DNA of 54,011 nt, taken from an uncultured Paracoccus sp. GTDB taxonomy: Bacteria; Pseudomonadota; Alphaproteobacteria; Rhodobacterales; Rhodobacteraceae. The position numbers and the translations under genes are program-made. Each line of letters begins with the position of its first letter. Within the stretch, counting starts at the first letter, position 1. The stretch is taken from assembly GCF_945915435.1 (NCBI RefSeq), contig NZ_CAMEFG010000025.1:1-54011 (forward strand). The letters run 5' to 3'. A model generated the notes under the pieces. It ran no database searches, was not told the DNA's origin, and worked only from the letters and a program-made list of their open reading frames with translations. Below, piece after piece: positions 44,145-54,011 of this stretch.

Positions 44145-45965
44145 ATGTGCGGCATCATCGGAATTCTGGGCAATCACGAGGTCTCGCCGCAACTGGTCGA
44201 GGCGCTCAAGCGGCTGGAATATCGCGGCTATGACAGCGCGGGCGTGGCCAGTATCGACGCGCAGGGGCGGCTGGACCGCCGCCGCGCGGTGGGCAAGCTG
44301 GTGAACCTGTCCGACAAGCTGGTCCACCAGCCGCTGGCCGGTCACGCGGGCATCGGCCATACCCGCTGGGCCACCCACGGCGCGGCGACCGAAAACAACG
44401 CCCACCCCCATCTGCGCGGCCCCGTTGCGGTCGTCCACAACGGCATTATCGAGAACTTCCGCGAATTGCGGGGCGAGATGGTGGCAACGGGTCTCAATCC
44501 CGAATCCGACACCGATACCGAGGTCGTCGCCATGCTGGTCGCCCATTACATGGCGCAGGGCATGTCCCCGGCCGAATCCGTGCGCACCACCGTCGCCCGG
44601 CTGCATGGCGCCTTCGCCCTGGGCTTCCTGTTCGACGGCCAGCCCGATCTGCTGATCGCCGCCCGCAAGGGCAGCCCCCTTGCCGTCGGTCATGGCGAGG
44701 GCGAGATGTTCATCGGCTCGGACGCCATCGCGCTGGCGCCCTTCACCGACCGCATCACCTATCTCGAGGACGGCGACATCGCTGTGCTGACCCGCGCGGG
44801 TGCGCAGATCATCGACGCGGCGGGCCGTCCCGCCCTGCGCGAGGTGGCGACCATCGACGCAGGCTCTGCCGCCATCGACAAGGCCGGGCACCGCCATTTC
44901 ATGGCCAAGGAAATCGCCGAGCAGCCCGTGGTCCTTGGCGATGCGCTGAACCACTACCTGCAAGACGACCGCATCATCCTGCCCGAGGGGCTGGATTTCA
45001 GCCAGGCCAGCCGCCTGACGCTGGTGGCCTGCGGCACCGCCTTTTATGCCGCCCATGTCGCCAAATACTGGTTCGAGCGCCTGGCGGGCCTGCCTTGCGA
45101 TCTCGATATCGCCAGCGAGTTCCGCTATCGCGAGCCGCCGCTGGACCCGTCCGGCTGGGCGCTTTGCGTCAGCCAGTCGGGCGAGACCGCCGACACGCTG
45201 GCGGCGCTGCATCATCTGCGCGGCAAGGTTGCCAGGACGATCGGCGTGGTCAATGTCGGCACCTCGGCCATTGCGCGGGATGCCGATATCGCCCTGCCGA
45301 CGCTGGCGGGGGTCGAGGTCGGGGTGGCCTCGTCCAAGGCGTTCACCTGCCAGCTTGCGGTGCTGGCCGTGCTGGCGATCAAGGCCGCCCACGACCGGGG
45401 GCGGATCGACGACGCGGGCCGCGCCCGGCTGATCGCGGAATTGCGCGCCATGCCGGGGCTGGTCAACCAGGCGCTTGGCCTTGCCGATGAATGCCAGCGT
45501 CTCGCCGCCTGGCTGGCCGAGGCGCAGGACGTCCTGTATCTGGGCCGCGGCCCGCTTTACCCCGTCGCGCTGGAGGGGGCGCTGAAGCTGAAGGAACTCA
45601 GCTATATCCACGCCGAGGGCTATGCCTCGGGCGAGTTGAAGCACGGCCCCATCGCCCTGATCGACCGCAACGTGCCCGTGGTCGTGCTGGCCCCGCGCGA
45701 CGAATTGTTCGACAAGACCGTCTCGAACATGCAGGAGGTCATGGCGCGCCACGGCCAGGTCCTGCTGATCTCGGACGCCGAGGGGGTGCGCCAGGCGGGC
45801 GAAGGCTGTCACGGCACGCTTGCGCTGCCCGCGGCATCGGGCTCGATCTTCCTGCCCATCCTTTACGCGGTGCCGATGCAATACCTGGCCTATTATACTG
45901 CCGTCGCCAAAGGCACCGATGTCGATCAACCCCGCAATCTGGCGAAGTCGGTGACGGTCGAATAG
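44145..45965 (+). CDS. glmS: Glutamine:fructose-6-phosphate aminotransferase
   Basis: First committed step of amino-sugar synthesis. It is 606 residues. Nucleophile Cys follows the initiator Met (MCGIIGILG) in the N-terminal glutaminase domain; two SIS sugar-isomerase domains follow (VACGTAFYAAHVAKYW; VSQSGETADTLAAL; ASSKAFTCQ), ending in DQPRNLAKSVTVE. The ATG immediately follows the glmU stop with no gap, so GlcN-6-P and UDP-GlcNAc synthesis are co-expressed. No glmS ribozyme is expected or seen. A CAGATT/AATCTG hairpin (45987-46014) follows. Confidence 0.97.
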   Translation: MCGIIGILGNHEVSPQLVEALKRLEYRGYDSAGVASIDAQGRLDRRRAVGKLVNLSDKLVHQPLAGHAGIGHTRWATHGAATENNAHPHLRGPVAVVHNGIIENFRELRGEMVATGLNPESDTDTEVVAMLVAHYMAQGMSPAESVRTTVARLHGAFALGFLFDGQPDLLIAARKGSPLAVGHGEGEMFIGSDAIALAPFTDRITYLEDGDIAVLTRAGAQIIDAAGRPALREVATIDAGSAAIDKAGHRHFMAKEIAEQPVVLGDALNHYLQDDRIILPEGLDFSQASRLTLVACGTAFYAAHVAKYWFERLAGLPCDLDIASEFRYREPPLDPSGWALCVSQSGETADTLAALHHLRGKVARTIGVVNVGTSAIARDADIALPTLAGVEVGVASSKAFTCQLAVLAVLAIKAAHDRGRIDDAGRARLIAELRAMPGLVNQALGLADECQRLAAWLAEAQDVLYLGRGPLYPVALEGALKLKELSYIHAEGYASGELKHGPIALIDRNVPVVVLAPRDELFDKTVSNMQEVMARHGQVLLISDAEGVRQAGEGCHGTLALPAASGSIFLPILYAVPMQYLAYYTAVAKGTDVDQPRNLAKSVTVE

Positions 45966-46041
45966 CGGTCCGCGCTTATGGGGCTTCAGATTTTCGCCCC
46001 CGGGCGGTAATCTGCCCCGATCCTTCGCGAAAGAGGACCTG

Positions 46042-46725
46042 ATGCCTTCCCGTTGCCAGATCGTGCTGTCCCATGACCATGTCGCGCGCATAAGCGCGGT
46101 CGAGGGGCCGCTGCATGATCCGCGTTGGCGGATGCTGGATGACGCCGACCTGGACGAACTGGCCGACAGGCTGACGCAAGGCCGCCCGCGTCCGCTGCGG
46201 ATCTTCGCCTATGGCTCGCTCATCTGGAATCCCGGCTTTGCGGTTCAGGCGCGGTGCCGGGCGCGGGCGGTCGGGTGGCATCGCAGTTTCTCGATCTCGC
46301 TGGATCATTTCCGCGGCTCGCCCGACCGGCCCGGCCTGATGCTTGCCCTGGCCAGTGGCGGCAGTTGCGAGGGGCTGGTTCTGGAAATCGCCGACGGGAC
46401 CGAGGCCGAGTCGATGCGCGCCATCCTGCGCCGCGAGTTGGTCGCGCATGAATTGACCGGCAATGCCCGCTGGATCGAGGCCGAGACCGACCGGGGCAGG
46501 GAAGAGGTGCTGACCTTCTACGCCGATCCCGTGGGCACCACGGTTGCCGATCTGACGGTCGAGGAACAGGCGCGTCGGCTGGCCCGCGCGGCGGGGGCCG
46601 CCGGATCGGGTGCAGAATATCTGCTGCGCACGGTGCTGGGGCTGGAGGAACACGGCATCCACGACGATTACATCTGGCGGCTTCAGCAACTGGTCGCGCA
46701 GGAAATCGAGGCGGCAGCCGGATAG
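46042..46725 (+). CDS. ChaC-like gamma-glutamylcyclotransferase
   Basis: Predicted to break down glutathione to 5-oxoproline and Cys-Gly; 227 residues, cytoplasmic. The substrate loop RIFAYGSLIWNPGF, the ARAVGWHRSFSI strand and a Glu in RRELVAHELTG fit the ChaC family fold. The ATG follows an AGAGGA site. It lies 76 bases after glmS with a hairpin between. Role in glutathione turnover is by family. Confidence 0.88.
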   Translation: MPSRCQIVLSHDHVARISAVEGPLHDPRWRMLDDADLDELADRLTQGRPRPLRIFAYGSLIWNPGFAVQARCRARAVGWHRSFSISLDHFRGSPDRPGLMLALASGGSCEGLVLEIADGTEAESMRAILRRELVAHELTGNARWIEAETDRGREEVLTFYADPVGTTVADLTVEEQARRLARAAGAAGSGAEYLLRTVLGLEEHGIHDDYIWRLQQLVAQEIEAAAG

Positions 46726-46778
46726 GTTGCCTGCCGCACGGCTTCGCCGCATATCTTCCGAATATCGCTTGATTTTTT

Positions 46779-46853
46779 TGGAGCGGGCGATGAGATTCGA
46801 ACTCACGACCCTAACCTTGGCAAGGTTATGCTCTACCCCTGAGCTACGCCCGC
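46779..46853 (-). tRNA. tRNA-Gly (anticodon GCC)
   Basis: On the minus strand the 75-base sequence folds as a cloverleaf. Acceptor stem GCGGGCG pairs with CGCCCGC; the D-arm is GCTCAGGGGTAGAGC; the anticodon stem-loop has TTGCCAA with anticodon GCC; the T-arm is GTGAGTTCGAATCTCAT; the discriminator is T and CCA is encoded. It is flanked by unrelated genes. Confidence 0.97.
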
Positions 46854-46891
46854 ACTCCATCCCGATGGCCTCGCTGGCCATCGGTGAGGGG

Positions 46892-46920
46892 TGTTTATGA
46901 AACTGCGCCGGGGCGTGCAA
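46892..46920 (-). promoter_or_regulatory. Candidate promoter of tRNA-Gly
   Basis: On the minus strand TTGCAC (46920-46915) is followed after 17 bases by TAAACA (46897-46892), or after 15 bases by CATAAA. A perfect 9-bp hairpin CCGATGGCC/GGCCATCGG (46862-46884) would lie in the precursor leader just before the mature 5' end. Confidence 0.35.
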
Positions 46921-47046
46921 GAGGGAATTTGCACAAACCGCAAAAAATCGGCGGGACCGGCGGCCAGGCTTCCGTCCGCCCCGCGCCTGCGCGATTGACA
47001 TTGCCCGCCGGGCGTCGTCCCCTTGGGCGGCGGCAAGGATAAGGAC

Positions 47047-47658
47047 GTGAAAACGGATCAGCTTACCCAATTCGTCCATGACGCCCGCGCGGCGGGCCAC
47101 GGCAGCGATTCGATCCGCGACGCGCTGCGTCAGGCGGGCTGGCGCGACAGCGAAACCGCGCAGGCGCTGGCCGCTTGGGCGCATGTCCCCGGCCTGCCGC
47201 CGGTGCCGCGCCCCCGGCCTTATCTTTCCGCGCGCGAGGCGCTGCTGTTCGGCCTGCTTTTCGTTTCGCTGGCGGTGATCAGCTTCTGCATTTGCCAGTT
47301 GGGCTTTACGCTGATCGACCGCGCCTTGCCCGATGGCGGCGGCAATATCCATGCCGGCGGTGTCAGGATGGCGGTGGCGACGTTGCTGACCTTCGTGCCG
47401 CTTTTCCTGCTGTTGAACCATCGCGTGGAACGGATCGATGCCAGGGACCGCCCCTCGGGGCGTTCGCTGGTGCGCAGGTGGCTGGCGGCGGCGTCGCTGC
47501 TGGTGGCGGCGCTTTTCCTGCTGGGGGACCTGGCGGTGACGATCTTTGCGCTGCTCAATGGCGAACTGACTTTGCGCTTCATTCTCAAGGCCCTTCTGGT
47601 GGCGGTGATGAGCGCATTGGTTCTGGCCTATTACCGGGATGAGATGGACGATGCCTGA
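47047..47658 (+). CDS. DUF5671-like membrane protein
   Basis: The product is 203 residues. The N-terminal soluble part (LTQFVHDARAAGHGSDSIRDALRQAGWRDSETAQALAAW) is a short helical segment, followed by about four membrane helices: around 70-93, 107-127, 145-170 and 180-196. This matches the layout of DUF5671 proteins. The GTG start at 47047 lies behind AAGGAT and gives MKTDQLTQF; the upstream frame adds only eight residues. The stop overlaps the next gene by eight bases. Function unknown; the three following frames form a coupled cassette with it. Confidence 0.78.
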   Translation: MKTDQLTQFVHDARAAGHGSDSIRDALRQAGWRDSETAQALAAWAHVPGLPPVPRPRPYLSAREALLFGLLFVSLAVISFCICQLGFTLIDRALPDGGGNIHAGGVRMAVATLLTFVPLFLLLNHRVERIDARDRPSGRSLVRRWLAAASLLVAALFLLGDLAVTIFALLNGELTLRFILKALLVAVMSALVLAYYRDEMDDA

Positions 47659-48082
47659 CCGGCTCAAGACAATCGCGGCATGGTCGATCGCGGGGCTGGC
47701 GGGGGTGGTGGTCGCCGCTGCCATCGCCATGACCGGTGGCCCGGTCGAGGCCCGCAAGGAATATCGCGACCGCCAGCGGCTTGCCGATTTCCGGGCGATC
47801 AGCGCACATCTGTCCTGCATGGTGGGCGACGACACCGGACCGCTGCCCGAAACGCCCGCGCCCGCGCCGGGCTGCCGCGACACGCCGCGGCTGAGCGATC
47901 CCTTCACCGGCCAGCCCTATGGCTATCACGTCGTGGACGACCAGACCATCCGCCTTTGCGCCGGGTTCGAGGCGCGCAATCCGCCCGACCGTTCCGGGTT
48001 GGGGCTGGGTCCCGTGAACGATGGCAGTGACGCCGGGCAAGGTTGCCGCGAATACCGCATCTATCGGGCGGGGGCTGCCTGA
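47651..48082 (+). CDS. Membrane-anchored periplasmic protein of unknown function
   Basis: The product is 143 residues. One N-terminal hydrophobic helix at about 8-27 (TIAAWSIAGLAGVVVAAAIA) serves as signal or anchor. The rest is polar, with three spaced Cys (HLSCMVGDD, GCRDTPRL, GCREYRIY) and one more in RLCAGFE, suggesting disulphides in the periplasm. DPFTGQPYGYHVVDD recalls pilin-like or small exported domains. It starts eight bases inside the DUF5671 gene and ends in a TGATG overlap with the next gene, so all three are coupled. Confidence 0.72.
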   Translation: MPDRLKTIAAWSIAGLAGVVVAAAIAMTGGPVEARKEYRDRQRLADFRAISAHLSCMVGDDTGPLPETPAPAPGCRDTPRLSDPFTGQPYGYHVVDDQTIRLCAGFEARNPPDRSGLGLGPVNDGSDAGQGCREYRIYRAGAA

Positions 48083-48513
48083 TGAAGGACGCGGTGGACA
48101 GGCTGTTCGCGCGCTACGCGGCCTTTTTCCGCCAATCCCTTGCGGGCGATCTGGACCCCGGCGAACTGGCCGCGCTTTACGCGCCCGAGTTCATCGCGGC
48201 CTCGCCCCGGGGCGTCATGGCCGGCAAGAACGACGAAGGGCTGATCCGGGCCATGACCCAGGGTTACGCGCATTACCGGGCCATCGGCACGCGGGACATG
48301 CGCATCCGCGCTATCGGCACCGTCCCCATCGACGACTGCCATTGCCTGGCCCATGTCGGCTGGACCGCGACCTATGCGCGCGAGGACCTGCCCGAGACGG
48401 CGGTGGATTTCGAGGTTCACTATCTGGTGCAGGTGCTGGACGGGCAGGCCAGGGTCTTCGGCTGGGTCTCGGGCGATGAACAGGCGCTTTTGCATGAACA
48501 CGGGATCATCTGA
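48082..48513 (+). CDS. NTF2/SnoaL-like domain protein
   Basis: The product is 143 residues, soluble. The pattern of an N-terminal helix (DRLFARYAAFFRQSLAGDLDPGELAALYAPEFIAASP), a PRGVMAGKND turn and strands HCLAHVGWTATY, VDFEVHYLVQVLDGQARVFGWVSGD fits the NTF2/SnoaL-like fold, a pocket used for many small-molecule roles. The ATG overlaps the previous stop. No catalytic residue can be named. It ends 74 bases before the ParA-like gene. Confidence 0.75.
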   Translation: MKDAVDRLFARYAAFFRQSLAGDLDPGELAALYAPEFIAASPRGVMAGKNDEGLIRAMTQGYAHYRAIGTRDMRIRAIGTVPIDDCHCLAHVGWTATYAREDLPETAVDFEVHYLVQVLDGQARVFGWVSGDEQALLHEHGII

Positions 48514-48587
48514 TTTGCTGCATCTGCGAAAAACCCCGTGCATTCCGCGAGAATTGCCATAATCTTGCGCTGAAAAAGGGGGACGGC

Positions 48588-49223
48588 ATGGCGGGACGCA
48601 TCATCACGGTTGCCCAGCAAAAGGGCGGGTCGGGCAAGACCACGCTGGCGGCGAATCTGGCGGTCGAATTGCGGGGCAGGGGTCACAGCATCGCCCTTGT
48701 CGATACCGATCCGCAGGGCAGCCTGGGCCGCTGGTTCATGGAACGGCTTGGCTGCGTGGGCGAGGATGAGGGGCTGGAGTTCTCGACCTCATCCGCATGG
48801 GGGGCCAGCTACGAATCGGAAAAGCTCAAGCGGCGCTTCGATTTCGTCATCATCGACACGCCGCCCAAGATCGACAGCGACCTGCGGCCCGCGCTGCGCG
48901 TGGCCGATCTGGTGGTGGTGCCGGTGGCGACCAGCCATGTCGACCTGTGGGCGACCGAGGGCGTGCTGGACCTTGCGCGCCGCGAAAAGGCCGAGGCGCT
49001 GATCGTGCTGAACCGCACCCGTTCCAACACCCGCCTGGGTGCCGAGGTCGCCCAAAGCGCGGCGGAACTGGGCGCTGCCGTGGCCGAGGCGCAACTGGCC
49101 AACCGCGTCGCCTATGCCGAGTCGCTGGGCCAGGGGCGCGGCGCGGGCGAAAGCGCCCGAAACGCCAGCGCGCGGGCCGAGATCGCGGCGCTCGTGGATG
49201 AGGTTCTGGCGGCTTTCCGCTGA
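48588..49223 (+). CDS. ParA-family ATPase
   Basis: A cytoplasmic ATPase of the ParA/MinD type, 211 residues and shorter than chromosomal ParA. The deviant Walker A QQKGGSGKTT has signature Lys12 and Lys17; DTDPQGSLGRW is the switch; FVIIDTPPKID is Walker B. The central region is reduced (WGASYESEKLKRRFD) and there is no DNA-binding N-terminal helix. No ParB gene lies beside it, so it is an orphan ParA. It may position a protein cluster rather than DNA. The ribosome site is AAAGGGGGA. Confidence 0.85.
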   Translation: MAGRIITVAQQKGGSGKTTLAANLAVELRGRGHSIALVDTDPQGSLGRWFMERLGCVGEDEGLEFSTSSAWGASYESEKLKRRFDFVIIDTPPKIDSDLRPALRVADLVVVPVATSHVDLWATEGVLDLARREKAEALIVLNRTRSNTRLGAEVAQSAAELGAAVAEAQLANRVAYAESLGQGRGAGESARNASARAEIAALVDEVLAAFR

Positions 49224-49300
49224 CCCGGCCCGGCCCCGGCGCGTTCGGGGAACCTTCGTTCAAGGCGCACGTTTTGGGCCGGAACGAAGGAGTCGAAAAC

Positions 49301-49591
49301 ATGAAACTTTCCCGGTCCCTTATCGCACTGGCCGCCCCCCTTGCCCTGATCGCCTGCACCGAGGATGGTGCCTCGCAGGGCGATGAGGTCATCGTGGCGA
49401 CCGACGATCCCTGCGGTGCCGCGCGTTACACCCATCTGGTGGGTGAGCAATCGCCCACTCTCTCGATCCCCGAAGGGCAGGCCCATCGCATCCACCGCAG
49501 CGGAGAGCCGATGACGATGGAGATGATGCAGGATCGCCTGACCTTCGAGGTGGACAACACCGGCAAGTTGCTTTCGGTCACCTGTAGCTGA
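49301..49591 (+). CDS. I78-family peptidase inhibitor lipoprotein
   Basis: The product is 96 residues. The signal KLSRSLIALAAPLALIAC gives lipidation at Cys19. The mature domain DPCGAARYTHLVGEQSPTLS and HRIHRSGEPMTMEMMQDRLTFEVDNTGKLLSVTC matches the I78 inhibitor family, with two Cys that may bridge. It probably protects the envelope from serine peptidases. The ATG follows AAGGAG. A terminator follows. Confidence 0.84.
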   Translation: MKLSRSLIALAAPLALIACTEDGASQGDEVIVATDDPCGAARYTHLVGEQSPTLSIPEGQAHRIHRSGEPMTMEMMQDRLTFEVDNTGKLLSVTCS

Positions 49592-49602
49592 TCCGGCCCG
49601 CC

Positions 49603-49627
49603 GGGGGCATGACCGCCCCCTTGCGTT
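49603..49627 (+). terminator. Terminator of the I78 gene
   Basis: GGGGGC (49603-49608) pairs with GCCCCC (49615-49620), loop ATGACC, followed by TTGCGTTT. It lies eleven bases after the stop and before the convergent uvrB end. Confidence 0.65.
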
Positions 49628-49735
49628 TCCGGCAAGGCGGGTGGTCCGAAATGCCCGCAATCGCGAAACACTTCGCTGCTGGGGCGGGATGTCGCACGGT
49701 TTCCGATGCGAGACCGGCCCTTGCCCCGGCTGCCG

Positions 49736-51922
<2,187 letters not shown>

Positions 51923-52015
51923 CGTTACCCCTTTGTTCCCGCCCAATCTGGCGTCTTGCGGCCCAGATGCAAGGGGGCAGGGGACGGATGCGCGAAAAAG
52001 GCGGCGTTTGGCCGC

Positions 52016-54011
52016 TCAGCTTCTGGGCTTGAGGTTTTCCGGGTCGTAAAGCGGCTTGTAGCCGACCGCCGCGACCTCGGCCGGGAAGGTTTCGCCCATG
52101 TATTCCAGCACCAGCTTGCGGCCTTCGCGGGCATACGACCAGGGTAGATAGGCCAGCGCGATATTGCGCCCGATGGTCGGGCCATAGGCGATGGAACTGG
52201 TGTATGAGCGCCGGCCCAACTCGTCCACCAGCACTTCGCCGGTATCCGGGTCCAGCACCGGCAGGATGCCGACCGGGTAGCGGGCAATGCCGCTGCTGTC
52301 GATATTGTCGGTCATCACCAGCGTGCAGAGCATCGCGGGCTGATGCGCGCGGGCGCGATATTCCAGGTGCTTCGCCTTGCCGCGGAAATCGGCCTCCTTG
52401 ACCTTGGGACGGGCCAGGTCGGCCTCCAGCAGGTTGTATTCCGTGCGCAGGTCGGCGTTCTGCAAGCGCAGGCTTTTTTCCAGCCGACGCGAGTTGGCGT
52501 AGGTTTCCACCCCCACCGCGATCACGCCGGTGGACCGCAAGGCGTCCCAGACCGCCAGCCCGTCCGCGTAAGCCATGTGCAATTCCCACCCCTGTTCACC
52601 GACATAAGAGATGCGGAAGGCGCTTACGTCCCGGCCCGCGATGCGGACCTGTCGGATGGCGGCGAAGGGGAAGGCGTCCTTTTCCAGCGCCGCCGGATCC
52701 TCGACCACCTCTTGCAGCTTTGTCCGCGCGTTCGGGCCCCAGATGCCGATGGTGGTGAAATCCTCGGTCACGTCGGCGATGGTGACGTCCAGCCCGCGGT
52801 CCTGCGCCACGCGGCGCATATAGTTCAGGTCGCGCGGCCCGGCATCGGCGCCGTTAACCAGACGGCAGCGGTCGGCCAGCCGGAAGATGGTGAAATCGGC
52901 GCGAACATTGCCTTCGTCGTCCAGGAAATGCGTGTAGATCCCCTTGCCGATATTGGCGTCGCCGCCGATCTTCGCGGCACACAGCCATTCCAGCAGCGCG
53001 ACATGGTCGGGGCCGGAAATGTCGGTCATGTGGAAATGCGACAGGTTGATGATGCCGCAATCGGCGCTCATCTCAAGCTGCTCGGCATTCGAGACGCGCC
53101 AGAAATGGCGGTTGTCCCATTCATGTTCCCGGATCGGCACCTGGTCCGCGTATTTTTCCAGCAGATGCTCGTTGGCGGCATAGCCATGAGCGCGTTCCCA
53201 GCCGCCCAGTTCCATGAAATGGCCGCCCAGTTCCACCTCGCGCGCGTGGAAGGGCGAGCGGCGGATGCCGCGCCCGCCGGCGAAAGGCTCGCGCGGGTGA
53301 ACGGGCGGGTTGTAGATCTTGGACGCCGTCTCGATGCAGCGTTCCTCGATAAATTTCTCCTGCAAGGCAAAGGGGTTGAAGCGCGAATAGTCGATGCTGG
53401 CATGGTCGATGCCGGTGCGCCCGTCGGTGATCCAGTCGGCGACCAGTTTCGCCATGCCGGGCGCGTCCTTGACCCAGATCGCCACCGCATACCACAGCCC
53501 GCGCACCTTCTGGCTTTCGCCGATCGACGGCCCGCCATCGGTGGTGGTCTGCAACAGCCCGTTGAATGAGTGGCTTTCGTTATAGCCCAACTCGCCCAGG
53601 ATCGGGGTCAGCTCGATGGCGCGCTCCAGCGGCGACAGCACGTCCTCCAGTTCCAGGTCGCGCTGCGAGGGCGACAGGCGCGCATATTCCTTTTCCAGGA
53701 TATCGCGCGGATGGCACAGGCGCGGGTCCGATTCGTAGTAATAGCCCCATTCGATCTGGCCGCCCTCGGTGGTTTTCGGGTCGCCCGTGTCGCGCATATA
53801 GGCCGAGTTGCCCTGGTCGCGCAGCAGCGGATAGCCGATATCCTTGCCGGTATCCGCGAATTCGTCATAGGGGCCGAAGAAGGTCAGCGGGTGATCGACC
53901 GGGAAGACCGGCAGGTCCTCGCCCGCCATTTCCGCGATCAGCCGCCCCCACAGGCCCGCGCAGACGATCACCAGGTCGGCCATGATGGTCCCGCGCGGGG
54001 TGACGACGCCC
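52016..54011 (-). CDS. Sarcosine/dimethylglycine dehydrogenase-type FAD oxidoreductase with GcvT domain, 5'-truncated
   Basis: Demethylating enzyme acting on methylated glycines, passing the one-carbon unit to tetrahydrofolate. The visible 665 residues lack the N-terminal FAD Rossmann motif: reading continues upstream of the first ATG ([23 protein letters not shown]) to the window edge. Then follow the end of the DAO domain, the FAO_M-type linker with [16 protein letters not shown], and the GcvT aminomethyltransferase domain ([33 protein letters not shown]) with a GCV_T C-terminal barrel ([34 protein letters not shown]). Substrate between sarcosine and dimethylglycine is unresolved. uvrB follows 93 bases downstream. 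Confidence 0.9.
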   Translation of the reverse strand, partial: GVVTPRGTIMADLVIVCAGLWGRLIAEMAGEDLPVFPVDHPLTFFGPYDEFADTGKDIGYPLLRDQGNSAYMRDTGDPKTTEGGQIEWGYYYESDPRLCHPRDILEKEYARLSPSQRDLELEDVLSPLERAIELTPILGELGYNESHSFNGLLQTTTDGGPSIGESQKVRGLWYAVAIWVKDAPGMAKLVADWITDGRTGIDHASIDYSRFNPFALQEKFIEERCIETASKIYNPPVHPREPFAGGRGIRRSPFHAREVELGGHFMELGGWERAHGYAANEHLLEKYADQVPIREHEWDNRHFWRVSNAEQLEMSADCGIINLSHFHMTDISGPDHVALLEWLCAAKIGGDANIGKGIYTHFLDDEGNVRADFTIFRLADRCRLVNGADAGPRDLNYMRRVAQDRGLDVTIADVTEDFTTIGIWGPNARTKLQEVVEDPAALEKDAFPFAAIRQVRIAGRDVSAFRISYVGEQGWELHMAYADGLAVWDALRSTGVIAVGVETYANSRRLEKSLRLQNADLRTEYNLLEADLARPKVKEADFRGKAKHLEYRARAHQPAMLCTLVMTDNIDSSGIARYPVGILPVLDPDTGEVLVDELGRRSYTSSIAYGPTIGRNIALAYLPWSYAREGRKLVLEYMGETFPAEVAAVGYKPLYDPENLKPRS

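Noticed and set aside
41976..46091. 1371-codon minus-strand open frame over glmU-glmS
   Set aside because: It is antisense to two certain enzymes; the true minus-strand gene there is only gph (42005-42688), which lies in a different frame.

Overview
The window is one contiguous stretch of high-GC chromosome from an alphaproteobacterium, most likely Paracoccaceae/Rhodobacteraceae and closest in feel to Paracoccus. The evidence is the gene content and order (rsmB-like, cckA, recA, alaS; the mraZ dcw cluster behind a long leader; DUF1127 next to a CCUCCUCCC RNA array), the GAAC-N7-GAAC SOS box, and start-stop overlaps of the ATGA/TGATG type throughout. Nearly all of it is chromosomal core. I see no transposase, integrase, phage gene or CRISPR array.

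Layout. 1-3659: succinate dehydrogenase operon, with sdhA (5' end outside the window), two lipoproteins, a glycosyltransferase-like protein and sdhB. 3720-8445: UPF0173 hydrolase, gatCA, an excalibur-type lipoprotein coupled to a peptidoglycan amidase, and rlmJ. 8471-9041 (minus strand): a DUF1127 gene followed by eight hairpins with anti-Shine-Dalgarno loops and a terminator, read as four tandem Cuckoo/CcsR-type small RNAs. 9376-10482: mrp. 10483-11166: a gene-free control region with clustered GANTC sites, a promoter and an UpsM-like leader RNA ending in a strong terminator. 11167-20240: mraZ-rsmH-ftsL-ftsI-murE-murF-mraY, an internal terminator, then murD; the usual ftsW-to-ftsZ half of the cluster does not follow. 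20329-25290: a FadL-type outer-membrane protein, guaB, a lytic transglycosylase and an RsmB-type rRNA methyltransferase. 25354-31406: cckA with a perfect CtrA box, recA with an SOS box, alaS. 31630-36482: purA, DUF2842, thiamine pyrophosphokinase, a DadA-like FAD oxidoreductase and an M20 amidohydrolase. 36583-40958 (minus strand): lpdA, DUF924, an MFS transporter, queA. 41078-46725: bfd-bfr, gph (minus), glmU-glmS, a ChaC-like cyclotransferase. 46779-46853: tRNA-Gly(GCC), minus strand. 47047-49591: a membrane/NTF2-like three-gene cassette, a ParA-like ATPase and an I78 inhibitor lipoprotein. 49736-54011 (minus strand): uvrB and the 3' part of a sarcosine/dimethylglycine dehydrogenase-type gene.

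How it works together. Two themes dominate. The first is envelope growth and cell cycle: the mur/fts genes, glmU-glmS (UDP-GlcNAc supply), a lytic transglycosylase, a muramoyl amidase, and CckA, the kinase at the top of the CtrA phosphorelay, whose own promoter carries a CtrA box. The second is post-transcriptional stress control: the DUF1127/CCUCCUCCC array and the mraZ leader RNA are both RNA regulators typical of this family of bacteria. The most interesting signals are the eight-hairpin array, the CtrA site in front of cckA, the UpsM-like leader with its GANTC cluster, and a dispersed 22-26 bp sequence found three times at gene 3' ends.
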